Of a DNA stretch of 64,000 nucleotides, positions 26,117 to 34,458 are shown piece by piece. Origin of the DNA: Nostoc sp. PCC 7524 (lineage in GTDB: Bacteria; Cyanobacteriota; Cyanobacteriia; Cyanobacteriales; Nostocaceae); assembly GCF_000316645.1 (NCBI RefSeq), contig NC_019684.1:3129501-3193500 (forward strand). Reading direction: 5' to 3'. Both the position numbers and the translations under genes were made by a program. Position 1 is the stretch's first letter. Every line of letters begins with the position of its first letter. Under the pieces are notes generated by a model. That model had not been told where the DNA came from. It ran no database searches and saw only the letters and a program-made list of their open reading frames with translations.

Positions 26117-26533
26117 ATGTCAGCCAGAGATTTATTTCATGAAGCAGTCAAAAATGCACTTCAAAAAGAAAACTGGATAGTTACTGATGATCCACTAGAA
26201 ATCGAATTTGAGGAAGTAACACTTAAAATTGACTTAGGTGCGGAAAGGCTGATAGCCGCAGAAAGAGAAGGAGAAAAGATAGCTGTAGAAATTAAAAGTT
26301 TTGCCAGTAACTCGGCGGTTAGTGACTTTCACACGGCTTTAGGACAGTTCTTAAATTATCAAATTGCCCTTGAAGAAACTCAACCAGAACGTAGATTATA
26401 TTTAGCAATCCCAGTTGACGCATATAGTACATTTTTTCAGACTAGATTAGCACAAATTGCAGTCCAAAAACATAAGTTAAAATTAATGATATATGATCCA
26501 ATCATGGAGGTAATCTTATTATGGACAGATTAG
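26117..26533 (+). CDS. xisH: XisH-type protein
   Basis: A 138-residue protein matching XisH (fdxN element excision controlling factor) of heterocystous cyanobacteria: MSARDLFHEAVKNALQKENW, TDDPLEIEFEEV, GAERLIAAEREGEKIAVEIK. The D/E..EIK spacing (KIAVEIKSF) suggests a PD-(D/E)XK nuclease-like fold. XisH and XisI help XisF excise the fdxN element in heterocysts; other copies occur far from that element and their role is unknown. No xisF or fdxN is in this window. xisI follows with a 13-base overlap. Confidence 0.9.
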   Translation: MSARDLFHEAVKNALQKENWIVTDDPLEIEFEEVTLKIDLGAERLIAAEREGEKIAVEIKSFASNSAVSDFHTALGQFLNYQIALEETQPERRLYLAIPVDAYSTFFQTRLAQIAVQKHKLKLMIYDPIMEVILLWTD

Positions 26534-26856
26534 AAATATATCGTCAACATATCCAAAATTTGTTAACTAAACATAGTCAGTCTAAACCTAACCATGAAGA
26601 AATTGAAAATCAATTATTATTGGATACAGCACATGATCATTATCAGTTGATGCGTATAGGTTGGAATGGTTTAAATCGTGTGTATCACAGTGTCATTCAT
26701 TTTGATATTAAAAATGGCAAAATCTGGATTCAGCAAAATATGACAGATGTGGATTTAGCACAGGAACTCTTGGAAATGGGAGTACCAAAGGAAGATATTG
26801 TGTTTGGTTTACAACCACCATACAAACGTCCATACACGGGATATGGAGTGGCTTGA
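26521..26856 (+). CDS. xisI: XisI-type protein
   Basis: A 111-residue protein: MDRLEIYRQHIQNLLTKHSQ, LLLDTAHDHYQLMRIGWNG, HFDIKNGKIWIQQNMTD, ending with GLQPPYKRPYTGYGVA. This is the standard XisI sequence plan. Its ATG lies inside the end of xisH, so the two are translationally coupled, as is usual for the pair. Together they form a portable two-gene cassette inserted between the ssp-type genes on the opposite strand. Confidence 0.9.
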   Translation: MDRLEIYRQHIQNLLTKHSQSKPNHEEIENQLLLDTAHDHYQLMRIGWNGLNRVYHSVIHFDIKNGKIWIQQNMTDVDLAQELLEMGVPKEDIVFGLQPPYKRPYTGYGVA

Positions 26857-26894
26857 AGCATTTCAGGAAGTTCTGCAAGGGTAATTTGTTTTAT
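26850..26894 (-). pseudogene. Antitoxin N-terminal remnant
   Basis: The minus strand reads IKQITLAELPEMLQA, close to the start of the antitoxin at 25717-25923 (MQQITFAELPETVQK). It runs into the end of xisI, with no further homology. A fragment of a second Phd-like antitoxin, overwritten by the xisHI cassette. Confidence 0.6.
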
Positions 26895-26935
26895 TTATCC
26901 TAACGAAACGTGATCTGTGTTTAATACCCAAAGGC

Positions 26936-27277
26936 TCATACATTATTATTTATATCTAATTCACGCTCATCACGCAGTTCCTGCGCTAGTTGTGCAAACT
27001 CTTCATCTCCCTCAAAAATCCCAATAAAATCTGTCCAGGGATTATTGGTTACTTCTAGCGTCAGCACTTCCATATTTGCCAGTTTAGCCTGAACTTGCTC
27101 CTGTACAGATGCGATGCCTCCGGCAACCCCAAAGGGGAACGCAATTTCACGAGTTTCAGCTTCCACCATACAATCAGGTAATTCTGGAACTGACGCGATA
27201 AAATTTCCTGACTCAGCTTGTTCAACTAGAACATGAAGAGACAATTTATGTAAACTTGTGACGGCTAGAAGATTCAT
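26936..27277 (-). CDS. HicB-like protein with in-frame repeat insertion
   Basis: A 113-residue protein: an N-terminal HicB/UPF0150-type fold (HVLVEQAESGNFIASVPELP, EAETREIA) and a C-terminal DDE-rich tail (IGIFEGDEEFAQLAQELRDE). Residues ~63-72 (FPFGVAGGIA) come from a palindromic ~30-base repeat (GCGATGCCTCCGGCAACCCC...) inserted without breaking the frame between EI-A and A-SVQEQVQ. No HicA toxin lies next to it; the antitoxin remnant is downstream. It is 43 bases from the end of the sspC-like gene on the same strand. Confidence 0.65.
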   Translation of the reverse strand: MNLLAVTSLHKLSLHVLVEQAESGNFIASVPELPDCMVEAETREIAFPFGVAGGIASVQEQVQAKLANMEVLTLEVTNNPWTDFIGIFEGDEEFAQLAQELRDERELDINNNV

Positions 27278-27319
27278 AAATACTGGTGTTAGGTTCTCTT
27301 TCTCATCATAATACTTCCA

Positions 27320-30300
27320 TTAACCAGCATTTTTCCCCGCTATTTCATCATTCCCCTTATCGCCAATTTGCGCCACCGTCTCAGGTAAATCAGCATTTAA
27401 AATGCGTTCACTTAACTTTGCTAAAATCGCCTGTCTTAACTGTTGATCATCAGGTAATTTTGCTAAAATGTCGTCAACAATCTGCTCAACCTGCGACTCT
27501 CTCTTATGATCTACCCATACCATTCGATTGATATCATTACCATCAGGACGAGTGATAGTAATACGTCGTGCTTCAAAACCTTCGCCTTTGGCGGCGACTT
27601 CTTTTTGTAAAGCTTCCAAATTCTTAAACCGACGCACCAAATCGGCTAATTTCATCTCAAAGGCAACTGCATCATCATCAGTCCAAGATTCTGCCGGTTT
27701 ATCGGCTACAATCATCACCAAAGCTTCTAACCATTGAGCATCAGTTTTAGTTTCATCCGATGCAGCCCGAATAAAGCGTTTGAGTAGAGGTTCAATACAT
27801 TTTCCGGCTAAATAATTCGCCCTGACTCGCAAATCTTCCCGCAATTTTGTTTCTGGACTTCTCACCCCAAAGGCTTCATAAATCAATTTTTGACAATCAC
27901 TCAATAATTGATCGTAAGCTGTATGAATATCTCTTAAAGCATGAACTAACTTAGTCCGTAAACTTCTCGCTGTTACGCCATCATCACCAGTTTCCGTCCC
28001 AATTGCAGGTAAATTACAAGCTGCGGGTAAAGCTTTAAATAATAATTCGTCAGGCTCAACAGTGGTTTGTAATGCTTTTAAAATGGCTCTCGGTTCTGTT
28101 GCAAGTCTTTTTGTTTGTTGAGTGTATTTCGGCAGTTTTTTCACAAATTGATAAAGGGGAGTCACCACTGTTAATAAAGTCGCGTTACGCACTTTACCTA
28201 ATTTCTTTAACTGGGGATTGCGTAAAATAACTTCCAATTCTTTAAATACTTCCGCCCTTAATCCCACAACTGCAAAATATTTAACTGCAAATCGTTCGGG
28301 ATATTTAACTAACAATTCAAAATGTTCTGTTCCCAATACCGGAATAAATGTCCCGTCTTGATATAACCCCAAATCATCAGCGTGATACAACAACACAGCC
28401 GCTAAAATCACGGGAACTGCACCCTGTTTTACCCCGAATGGTGGTGCTGATAAATGTTGATAGAGTAAATCAAAACTTTGGCTTTTCTCGGTTGCTGCTA
28501 GACAAAAATCTTCAACGGCTTCCCACAGAGAATTTAAACCAGAATTTTCCAATGGTGGGTAAAAATCCCAGTCTTCATCTTCTTGACGTTCGCGCAGCGT
28601 GCCGGAGGCATGAATCCCTGTTTCCTCTAACAGAGAATAATACATACTCACTTCCGGGCCATATCCTTCTAAGCCTAATCTTTCTTCATGTTGATGTTCT
28701 AACATCGCCTGAATCAATTCCCGCCTAGCTTTCGCCCCTTGGGAGGTTAAATCACGGCGGTTGATTAATTCATTCCATAAAATGGGACTGTGATGATAAG
28801 TGCGATCGCAAATCTCCGACAGCTTACTATTAAAGTCAGTAATGTTATTTAATGTCTCGACTTGTCCCTGAATCCAACATTGCTGATTCATTCCAATACT
28901 AAAGCACTGATTCAGGGTTTCATCTAAAAATTCTTCCGCTTCTTGTAAGCGATAATTTACCTCTTTTCTCGCCACCCCATCAGTTTGCAACTCTTTGGCG
29001 GTTTTTTTGATATTACTTAAAGCCACAAATTCCAGGGTACGAATTCGCAATATCTCTAAGCTAGGCGCACCCAAAATCACCAATGGCTTACCATCGCTAG
29101 TTGTAGCAGTAACAGCACTCGGAACTATATCATCTACCCAATACCCAACAAAACCATCTGCATCTATGCTATTGCAACTTAACTGACTTAAATCTTGGGA
29201 ATTATCTAAATAATGGCGTTCAAAATAACGTAAAGTCCCCGTTTTGTAGCTGTGGCGTTGGGCGACTAAAGGTTTGAGAGGACGGTGTATAGATAATAGT
29301 TTAACTAAAGGAGTTCTCTCTTGTTCTATATATGTACTTAACTCACTGTCAACATTAAAATCCGAACCTTGCCAAATCCGCAATTCATCTAACTGACGAC
29401 GATGGGTAATGAGATTCTGTTTTAGTAGTTTATCAATAATTTCTTGCCAATAATTAATCTCTGCGGCCGAGGGGAAATTACACATCGCTAAACAGACTAA
29501 ATTTCTCGTTGCCCGCATTGAACCTGTAATAGTAATCAGGTTAAAAATCCCAATTGTTTTTAGTACCCTGAGACTATCTTCTTCTAAACGTTTAGCATCA
29601 TTAATTAAATCTTGCACTTCTACCCATCTTTGCAAATTAGGGCGAGAAGCTAAACCCATTCCCGCAGATTCAATAAAATAATCATAAACTTGGTAGACTT
29701 TTAGACACGGTAAATCATAATCTTGCACCGTTTCTGATTCTAAGAAATTACGAAACGATAAAGGCTCACTACTCGTTAAAAATGTGAATAAAGAACGGTC
29801 ATTTTGAGCATACTTTTGACAGAGGCTCGGTAACACCAAAGCCGATAAAGGATGTAGTGGGTAAACTTTTTTGATGACTTGAGCAGTGATTTCTTCATCA
29901 ACAATGATTGATTCTAAATACTTACTCCAATCCTTAGAGTAAGTATGAGTTGCACTATTAATATTATCTGCTGCTGATGAATTAATGGCTTCACCAATCA
30001 AACTCATCATTTGTCCAGATGATTCAGTAAAGGGAATATCCTCAAATCTTCCCTGAATCTTCGCCCATTCGTTTTTTTGAATAGTTGCTAAACGTTGACC
30101 ATATTCTGCAAAAGCTTGATGTAAGATACCTAAAATATAAATAGGATGTTTGCTATCTTTTGGTAATTCCGCTAATTGTTGTAAAAGATATAAATCCTCA
30201 TCTCCTTGAGCATGAGCAGCATACTCTAGATTCTTCCCTAATTCATCAATAACCAGGAAAATTCCTGTTTGAGATTCCTTAGCTAATTCCAACACCAAAT

Positions 30301-30856
30301 GAGGAATTTCTCTACTATCAACCTTGCCACCATCATTAATTTCAGCTTCTAAATCTACCAACTGACGCACAACATTAATTTTATTTTTTTGGCTAGCCGT
30401 CCAAAAATGATCAACGCCAGTTAACAAAGCCCTAATAATAGTATGACTAATCGGTTCTCTTTGTCCCGTAGCTACAGCCCTAATTAATCCTTTTGGGTTA
30501 ATCTTCTCTTGAATTAATTGATAAATATCACTATCTTGCCCTAATTTATCTTCAGCTATGGATAAAGCTTTAATATGTATTTTACTTTGGGATTTAGCAG
30601 CCAGGGAAATTAAATAGTGAGCGAAAGCAGATTTCCCAGTTCCATAAACACTGGTTAAAGTCCAAGCTCTATTTCCCTCATCAGAATTCAAATTACTTAA
30701 AATACGTTTTAGAGCATCAATAGCTCTTTTAGTCAGCACATAACCGTCTAAAGCTTCCACACTATCTAAATCTCTTTCTAAGTTAATAGAACGAGAATAG
30801 CGACGCTGGAGACTAAAATAATGGGATAGCTTTTTGTTGGTCATAATTTCACTCAT
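27320..30856 (-). CDS. sspC: Giant P-loop ATPase, SspC type
   Basis: A 1178-residue ATPase. Walker A in LTSVYGTGKSAFAH (~67-80) and Walker B FLVIDELGKN (~200-209). YGTGKS and IDELG are as in the large defence ATPases (BrxC/PglY-like, SspC). The rest is helical with no nuclease motif I can see. SspC is the ATPase partner in single-strand phosphorothioation. The start is taken at the ATG 30856; a TTG three codons earlier and an ATG at 30844 are possible. About residues 745-755 (HASGTLRER) are encoded by an inserted short palindromic repeat. 50 bases after the DUF4007 gene, same strand. Confidence 0.75.
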   Translation of the reverse strand: MSEIMTNKKLSHYFSLQRRYSRSINLERDLDSVEALDGYVLTKRAIDALKRILSNLNSDEGNRAWTLTSVYGTGKSAFAHYLISLAAKSQSKIHIKALSIAEDKLGQDSDIYQLIQEKINPKGLIRAVATGQREPISHTIIRALLTGVDHFWTASQKNKINVVRQLVDLEAEINDGGKVDSREIPHLVLELAKESQTGIFLVIDELGKNLEYAAHAQGDEDLYLLQQLAELPKDSKHPIYILGILHQAFAEYGQRLATIQKNEWAKIQGRFEDIPFTESSGQMMSLIGEAINSSAADNINSATHTYSKDWSKYLESIIVDEEITAQVIKKVYPLHPLSALVLPSLCQKYAQNDRSLFTFLTSSEPLSFRNFLESETVQDYDLPCLKVYQVYDYFIESAGMGLASRPNLQRWVEVQDLINDAKRLEEDSLRVLKTIGIFNLITITGSMRATRNLVCLAMCNFPSAAEINYWQEIIDKLLKQNLITHRRQLDELRIWQGSDFNVDSELSTYIEQERTPLVKLLSIHRPLKPLVAQRHSYKTGTLRYFERHYLDNSQDLSQLSCNSIDADGFVGYWVDDIVPSAVTATTSDGKPLVILGAPSLEILRIRTLEFVALSNIKKTAKELQTDGVARKEVNYRLQEAEEFLDETLNQCFSIGMNQQCWIQGQVETLNNITDFNSKLSEICDRTYHHSPILWNELINRRDLTSQGAKARRELIQAMLEHQHEERLGLEGYGPEVSMYYSLLEETGIHASGTLRERQEDEDWDFYPPLENSGLNSLWEAVEDFCLAATEKSQSFDLLYQHLSAPPFGVKQGAVPVILAAVLLYHADDLGLYQDGTFIPVLGTEHFELLVKYPERFAVKYFAVVGLRAEVFKELEVILRNPQLKKLGKVRNATLLTVVTPLYQFVKKLPKYTQQTKRLATEPRAILKALQTTVEPDELLFKALPAACNLPAIGTETGDDGVTARSLRTKLVHALRDIHTAYDQLLSDCQKLIYEAFGVRSPETKLREDLRVRANYLAGKCIEPLLKRFIRAASDETKTDAQWLEALVMIVADKPAESWTDDDAVAFEMKLADLVRRFKNLEALQKEVAAKGEGFEARRITITRPDGNDINRMVWVDHKRESQVEQIVDDILAKLPDDQQLRQAILAKLSERILNADLPETVAQIGDKGNDEIAGKNAG

Positions 30857-30906
30857 TTTTATCAATAAATATATAGTAATTATCAGCTAGAGTAGGACAG
30901 ATGATT

Positions 30907-31827
30907 TTAATTCCGTTCTCTACGATAATATTTATCTAAAATTTCTTCAGCTAATATCTCTGGATTTTCCGGTAAAGATAACTGAATTAACCCGGCGGTA
31001 TCAGAAAGAACTATCGCATTAAATTCTTTAGCAACTGTCTCAATAGCTGCACATAAAATACTTTCCGTCAGTTTAAATACCATCCCCGGACTACCTTCAT
31101 CATAAAGTAACTTACGAATGGTAATTGTATTACTATCTTGATTTGCCCAACTAGCATATTCTAAACAAGTAGCAACTATAACTGATGCAGGTAAATTAGC
31201 TTTTGCGCCAATTTTAAACTGATAATTTTTGCCAAAATGACGAATTAAACCCAGTTCATTGAAAGGACAATCAATAGAATCCTCTATAGGGGTATTGTCT
31301 CTAATAAAATCCTGTGTTGCATACATTCTTAAAATACAATTGACATCTTTAATGAAAGAAGAATCAGCAATATTTTTGCTAAAATTCTTGATATAGTCTT
31401 TCAATCCTGCCAAAATATCTTCTTTTGTGAAATCTAAATCTCGAAAAATATTAAAAATATAATACCAAGCAGCCGCTTCACAAGTAGGTTTTAACAAATT
31501 CCAATGTAATAACCATAATGAAGCCGGATCTTCTAAATAAGCATCCCATCCATTATTACCTAAAAGTTTTTCTCCAAATGTTGTTGGCGAATTATTCTTA
31601 TCAAGAATTTTGAACGCACTACACCAATAGCGAATAGCGCGTACCATATTTTTACCAACACCTAAACGTACAGGTGCATCATCCTGTAGGAAAACACCTG
31701 GATTTTTCTTGGCAGCATCAAATCCTTTTTTCAACCAGCCAAAACGAGGGTGAAAAGTTTCATGGTTAGCAAATACTGGATTAACTGGATTTTCCTGATG
31801 TTTTAAGTTCAGAGTAGTTTGGATCAC
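30907..31827 (-). CDS. sspB: DUF4007 protein, SspB-type DNA nickase
   Basis: A 306-residue protein: ETFHPRFGWLKKGFDAAKKN, LGVGKNMVRAIRYWCSAFKI, FGEKLLGNNGWDAYLEDPAS, LWLLHWNLL and CLEYASWANQDSNTITIRKL are the core blocks of DUF4007. In the phosphorothioation literature SspB carries this domain and nicks DNA as part of the modification. GTG start at 31827, no clear Shine-Dalgarno. It is the first gene of the minus-strand set; ~390 bases of AT-rich DNA upstream must hold the promoter. Confidence 0.78.
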   Translation of the reverse strand: MIQTTLNLKHQENPVNPVFANHETFHPRFGWLKKGFDAAKKNPGVFLQDDAPVRLGVGKNMVRAIRYWCSAFKILDKNNSPTTFGEKLLGNNGWDAYLEDPASLWLLHWNLLKPTCEAAAWYYIFNIFRDLDFTKEDILAGLKDYIKNFSKNIADSSFIKDVNCILRMYATQDFIRDNTPIEDSIDCPFNELGLIRHFGKNYQFKIGAKANLPASVIVATCLEYASWANQDSNTITIRKLLYDEGSPGMVFKLTESILCAAIETVAKEFNAIVLSDTAGLIQLSLPENPEILAEEILDKYYRRERN

Positions 31828-32216
31828 GATAGGATGACGATATAATAGTAACTATTTTGTTTATTATGGCTCAAATTTAGATACAAGTTAATTAATTTAT
31901 GCACAATAAATTTGAGCTTACATAATACTAACAAAATGATTTTATTTCTATATATTTACTAAAGTTAAAAATTTTAGCTTTAACTTATAAAGATAGAATA
32001 TTACTTCAATCACTTTGAATCTTAAAAATTTCTGTTAGTGTTACATTATTTTTAGCATTCCGTTTATAGTAATGCACAGATTGTCAGCAATTGAATCATA
32101 GGGAGATTAACTGTAACCCAATCATACCCAGTCAATCATACCTTTTATACTTCATTGGGTCAGGTAATTAAATTTACCCGTGTAATCCTTACGAATAAGC
32201 GATCGCTACTTCCAAA
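31828..32216. other. Promoter-bearing intergenic region of the ssp-type operon
   Basis: About 390 very AT-rich bases between the DUF4007 gene and the tRNA. I find no gene and no clear palindromic operator. The promoter of the minus-strand defence genes should lie here. Confidence 0.4.
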
Positions 32217-32288
32217 AGCCAGCAGTCGGATTTGAACCGACGACCTTCCGATTACAAGTCGGATGCACTACCACTGTGCTATGCTGGC
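32217..32288 (-). tRNA. trnT: tRNA-Thr (UGU)
   Basis: On the minus strand GCCAGCA (5' acceptor) pairs with TGCTGGC; the anticodon stem/loop is CCGACTTGTAATCGG with anticodon TGT, and the T arm has GTCGGTTCAAATCCGAC. 72 bases without CCA. No intron. tRNA genes are frequent integration points; this one marks the upstream edge of the ssp-type island, though I see no repeated 3' tRNA piece. Confidence 0.95.
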
Positions 32289-32442
32289 GAACTAGGTTAA
32301 TGCTTTAAGCACTCACCGATTTATGATTGTAGCATAAGCAAGTTATTTGTCTACTCTTTATTTTGATTTTCCTTGGAGATCTAGACGGGTGTGCTGCTCA
32401 TCTAGTTTTGCAACTATTGCCAATGTGTTCAGGGCTTAAGTG

Positions 32443-32506
32443 GGGTGCGTCAGATATCGAAAACCTGTTCATGTTTACCCAGTTATCTGTTCTGACGCAC
32501 CCTACC
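32443..32506. repeat. MITE-like inverted repeat (GGGTGCGTCAG family), copy C
   Basis: GGGTGCGTCAG (32443-32453) and CTGACGCACCCTACC (32492-32506) frame a 38-base interior that is diverged from copies A and B. It lies in the ~440-base gap before argF, which otherwise shows no gene. Confidence 0.8.
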
Positions 32507-32729
32507 AGAAACTTTGATGATGACAATTGCATCAGTCCGAATCTGGAAATTCCCAGAAATAATTGATTGGAAGCCCTCAGAAAGTTGATAAATTAATAGG
32601 CATAGCAAAAGCTAATTCAAATCCTAGACTTGCAGAAAAAACCTTGAGTACAGTTGCCAAACTGTATTTTTTTTGACATGGCTGGGCAAGGAACAGAAGT
32701 ATAAAGTTGTTCTTTACAGATTCAAAAGC

Positions 32730-33650
32730 ATGGCAGCATTGTTTGGACGAGATTTGTTAAGTCTGGCGGACTTGAATCCTACAGAACTTCAAGAACTCCT
32801 ACAATTAGCAACTCAATTGAAATCACAAAAATTGCAGTTGCGGTGTAATAAGGTACTGGGTTTATTGTTTTCTAAAGCCTCAACTCGAACACGAGTGAGT
32901 TTTACAGTGGCAATGTATCAATTGGGTGGACAAGTCATTGATCTCAACCCTAATGTTACCCAAGTGAGTCGGGGAGAACCAGTACAGGATACAGCACGAG
33001 TATTAGATCGATATTTAGATATTCTGGCAATTCGCACTTTTGCCCAACAGGAGTTAGAAACTTTTGCTAACTATGCCAAGATTCCTGTAATTAATGCCCT
33101 GACAGATTTAGAACATCCCTGTCAGGTATTAGCCGATTTATTGACTGTGCAAGAATGCTTCGGCACAATTTCTGGGCTGACTTTGACTTACGTTGGTGAT
33201 GGGAATAATGTAGCCAACTCTTTGATGTTAGGTTGTGCTTTGGCGGGGATGAATGTGAGAGTTGCTACTCCTAGTGGATATGAGCCAAATGCGGCGGTTG
33301 TAGAACAAGCACGGGCTATAGCTGGTGATCAAACGGAAGTCTTACTAACTCATGATCCAGCATTGGCAGCTAAGGGTGCATCTGTACTCTACACCGATGT
33401 TTGGGCAAGTATGGGGCAAGAAGCAGAAGCAGACGATCGCTTTCCCATTTTCCAACCTTATCAAATTTCGGAACAGCTATTGAGTCTGGCAGCATCAGAT
33501 GCCATTGTTTTACATTGTTTACCGGCTCATCGTGGTGAAGAAATTACCGAAGAAGTCATTGAAGGTTCTCAATCACGGGTTTGGGATCAGGCAGAAAATC
33601 GATTGCACGCTCAAAAGGCCTTGTTGGCTAGTATCTTAGGGGCAGAGTAA
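32730..33650 (+). CDS. argF: Ornithine carbamoyltransferase
   Basis: A 306-residue OTCase joining carbamoyl phosphate and ornithine to citrulline in arginine synthesis. Motifs: SKASTRTRVSF (STRTR, 51-55, carbamoyl phosphate), LEHPCQVLADL (HPCQ), DVWASMGQE and HCLPAHRGEEI (HCLP). Length is standard. The ATG at 32730 begins the family sequence (MAALFGRDLL); an upstream in-frame extension of 19 residues is atypical. It ends in front of a strong terminator and is probably monocistronic. Confidence 0.95.
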   Translation: MAALFGRDLLSLADLNPTELQELLQLATQLKSQKLQLRCNKVLGLLFSKASTRTRVSFTVAMYQLGGQVIDLNPNVTQVSRGEPVQDTARVLDRYLDILAIRTFAQQELETFANYAKIPVINALTDLEHPCQVLADLLTVQECFGTISGLTLTYVGDGNNVANSLMLGCALAGMNVRVATPSGYEPNAAVVEQARAIAGDQTEVLLTHDPALAAKGASVLYTDVWASMGQEAEADDRFPIFQPYQISEQLLSLAASDAIVLHCLPAHRGEEITEEVIEGSQSRVWDQAENRLHAQKALLASILGAE

Positions 33651-33717
33651 TTGGAATTAGGGAGTAGGGAAATCCTTAACGTGGCGCGAACTGCCTCCTG
33701 CCTTTTTCCGATAAAAA

Positions 33718-33768
33718 TTAAAGGCAAAAGAAAGATAACTTCGGTTTCTTTTGCCTTTAATATTTTTA
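33718..33768 (+). terminator. Strong terminator after argF
   Basis: TTAAAGGCAAAAGAAA (33718-33733) pairs perfectly with TTTCTTTTGCCTTTAA (33745-33760) around an 11-base loop, and a T-rich tail (TATTTTTATTTTG) follows. Confidence 0.85.
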
Positions 33769-33802
33769 TTTTGATTTTTATCTTGTGATTAGAGTTTTTT
33801 TA

Positions 33803-33818
33803 TAGTACTAATGTTCTA
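33803..33818 (+). promoter_or_regulatory. LexA box (autoregulatory)
   Basis: TAGTACTAATGTTCTA fits the cyanobacterial LexA operator, AGTACN(A/T)ATGTTCT-like, reported for Anabaena. It stands 31 bases before the lexA ATG, as expected for self-repression. Confidence 0.8.
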
Positions 33819-33849
33819 GGGACATTTATATTTACTTCCCTTTTATTTT

Positions 33850-34455
33850 ATGGAAAGACTAACAGAAGCGCAACAAGAACTTTATGAATGGCTGGCGGAA
33901 TATATTCGCACACATCAGCATTCTCCTTCAATTCGTCAAATGATGCAAGCGATGAATTTAAAATCGCCTGCACCAATTCAAAGTCGTTTGGAACATTTAC
34001 GTACCAAAGGATATATTGAATGGACTGAAGGGAAAGCGCGAACAATTCGGATTTTGCATTCCGTGAAGCAAGGTGTGCCAGTTTTGGGTACGATCGCAGC
34101 TGGTGGTTTAATCGAACCCTTTACCGATGCTGTAGACCATATTGACTTTAATAATATGGCTTTACCTCCCCAAACCTATGCGTTGCGGGTAACAGGGGAT
34201 AGCATGATTGAAGATTTAATTACTGATGGTGATTTGGTATTTCTGCGCCCCGTTCCCGAACCCAATCATTTAAAAAATGGCACAATTGTCGCAGCCAGAG
34301 TTGATGGCTACGGTACTACCTTAAAACGTTTTTATCGCAGTGGCGATCGCGTCATCCTCAAACCCGCCAATCCCAAATACAACCCCATTGAAGTCTCTGC
34401 CATGCAAGTAGAGGTGCAAGGTTCACTCGTTGCGGTGTGGCGCGGTTATCTATGA
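33850..34455 (+). CDS. lexA: LexA repressor
   Basis: A 201-residue LexA. N-terminal winged helix-turn-helix (QHSPSIRQMMQAMNLKSPAP), then the cleavage site TIAAGG with Ala84-Gly85, the serine in TGDSMIED (Ser118) and the lysine in TTLKRFYR (Lys159). All residues needed for RecA-stimulated self-cleavage are present, unlike some unicellular cyanobacterial LexA proteins that have lost them. A LexA box sits in its promoter. In cyanobacteria LexA controls DNA repair but also redox and carbon genes. Confidence 0.95.
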   Translation: MERLTEAQQELYEWLAEYIRTHQHSPSIRQMMQAMNLKSPAPIQSRLEHLRTKGYIEWTEGKARTIRILHSVKQGVPVLGTIAAGGLIEPFTDAVDHIDFNNMALPPQTYALRVTGDSMIEDLITDGDLVFLRPVPEPNHLKNGTIVAARVDGYGTTLKRFYRSGDRVILKPANPKYNPIEVSAMQVEVQGSLVAVWRGYL

Positions 34456-34458
34456 AGA

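Noticed and set aside
27320..30856. BREX (BrxC/PglY) ATPase
   Set aside because: The Walker motifs are similar, but no pglZ, brxL or pglX gene is present, and DUF4007 and a PAPS-reductase-like gene favour the Ssp assignment.
32217..32288. tRNA-Thr as the attachment site of an integrated island
   Set aside because: No integrase gene and no repeated 3' tRNA segment were seen in the window.
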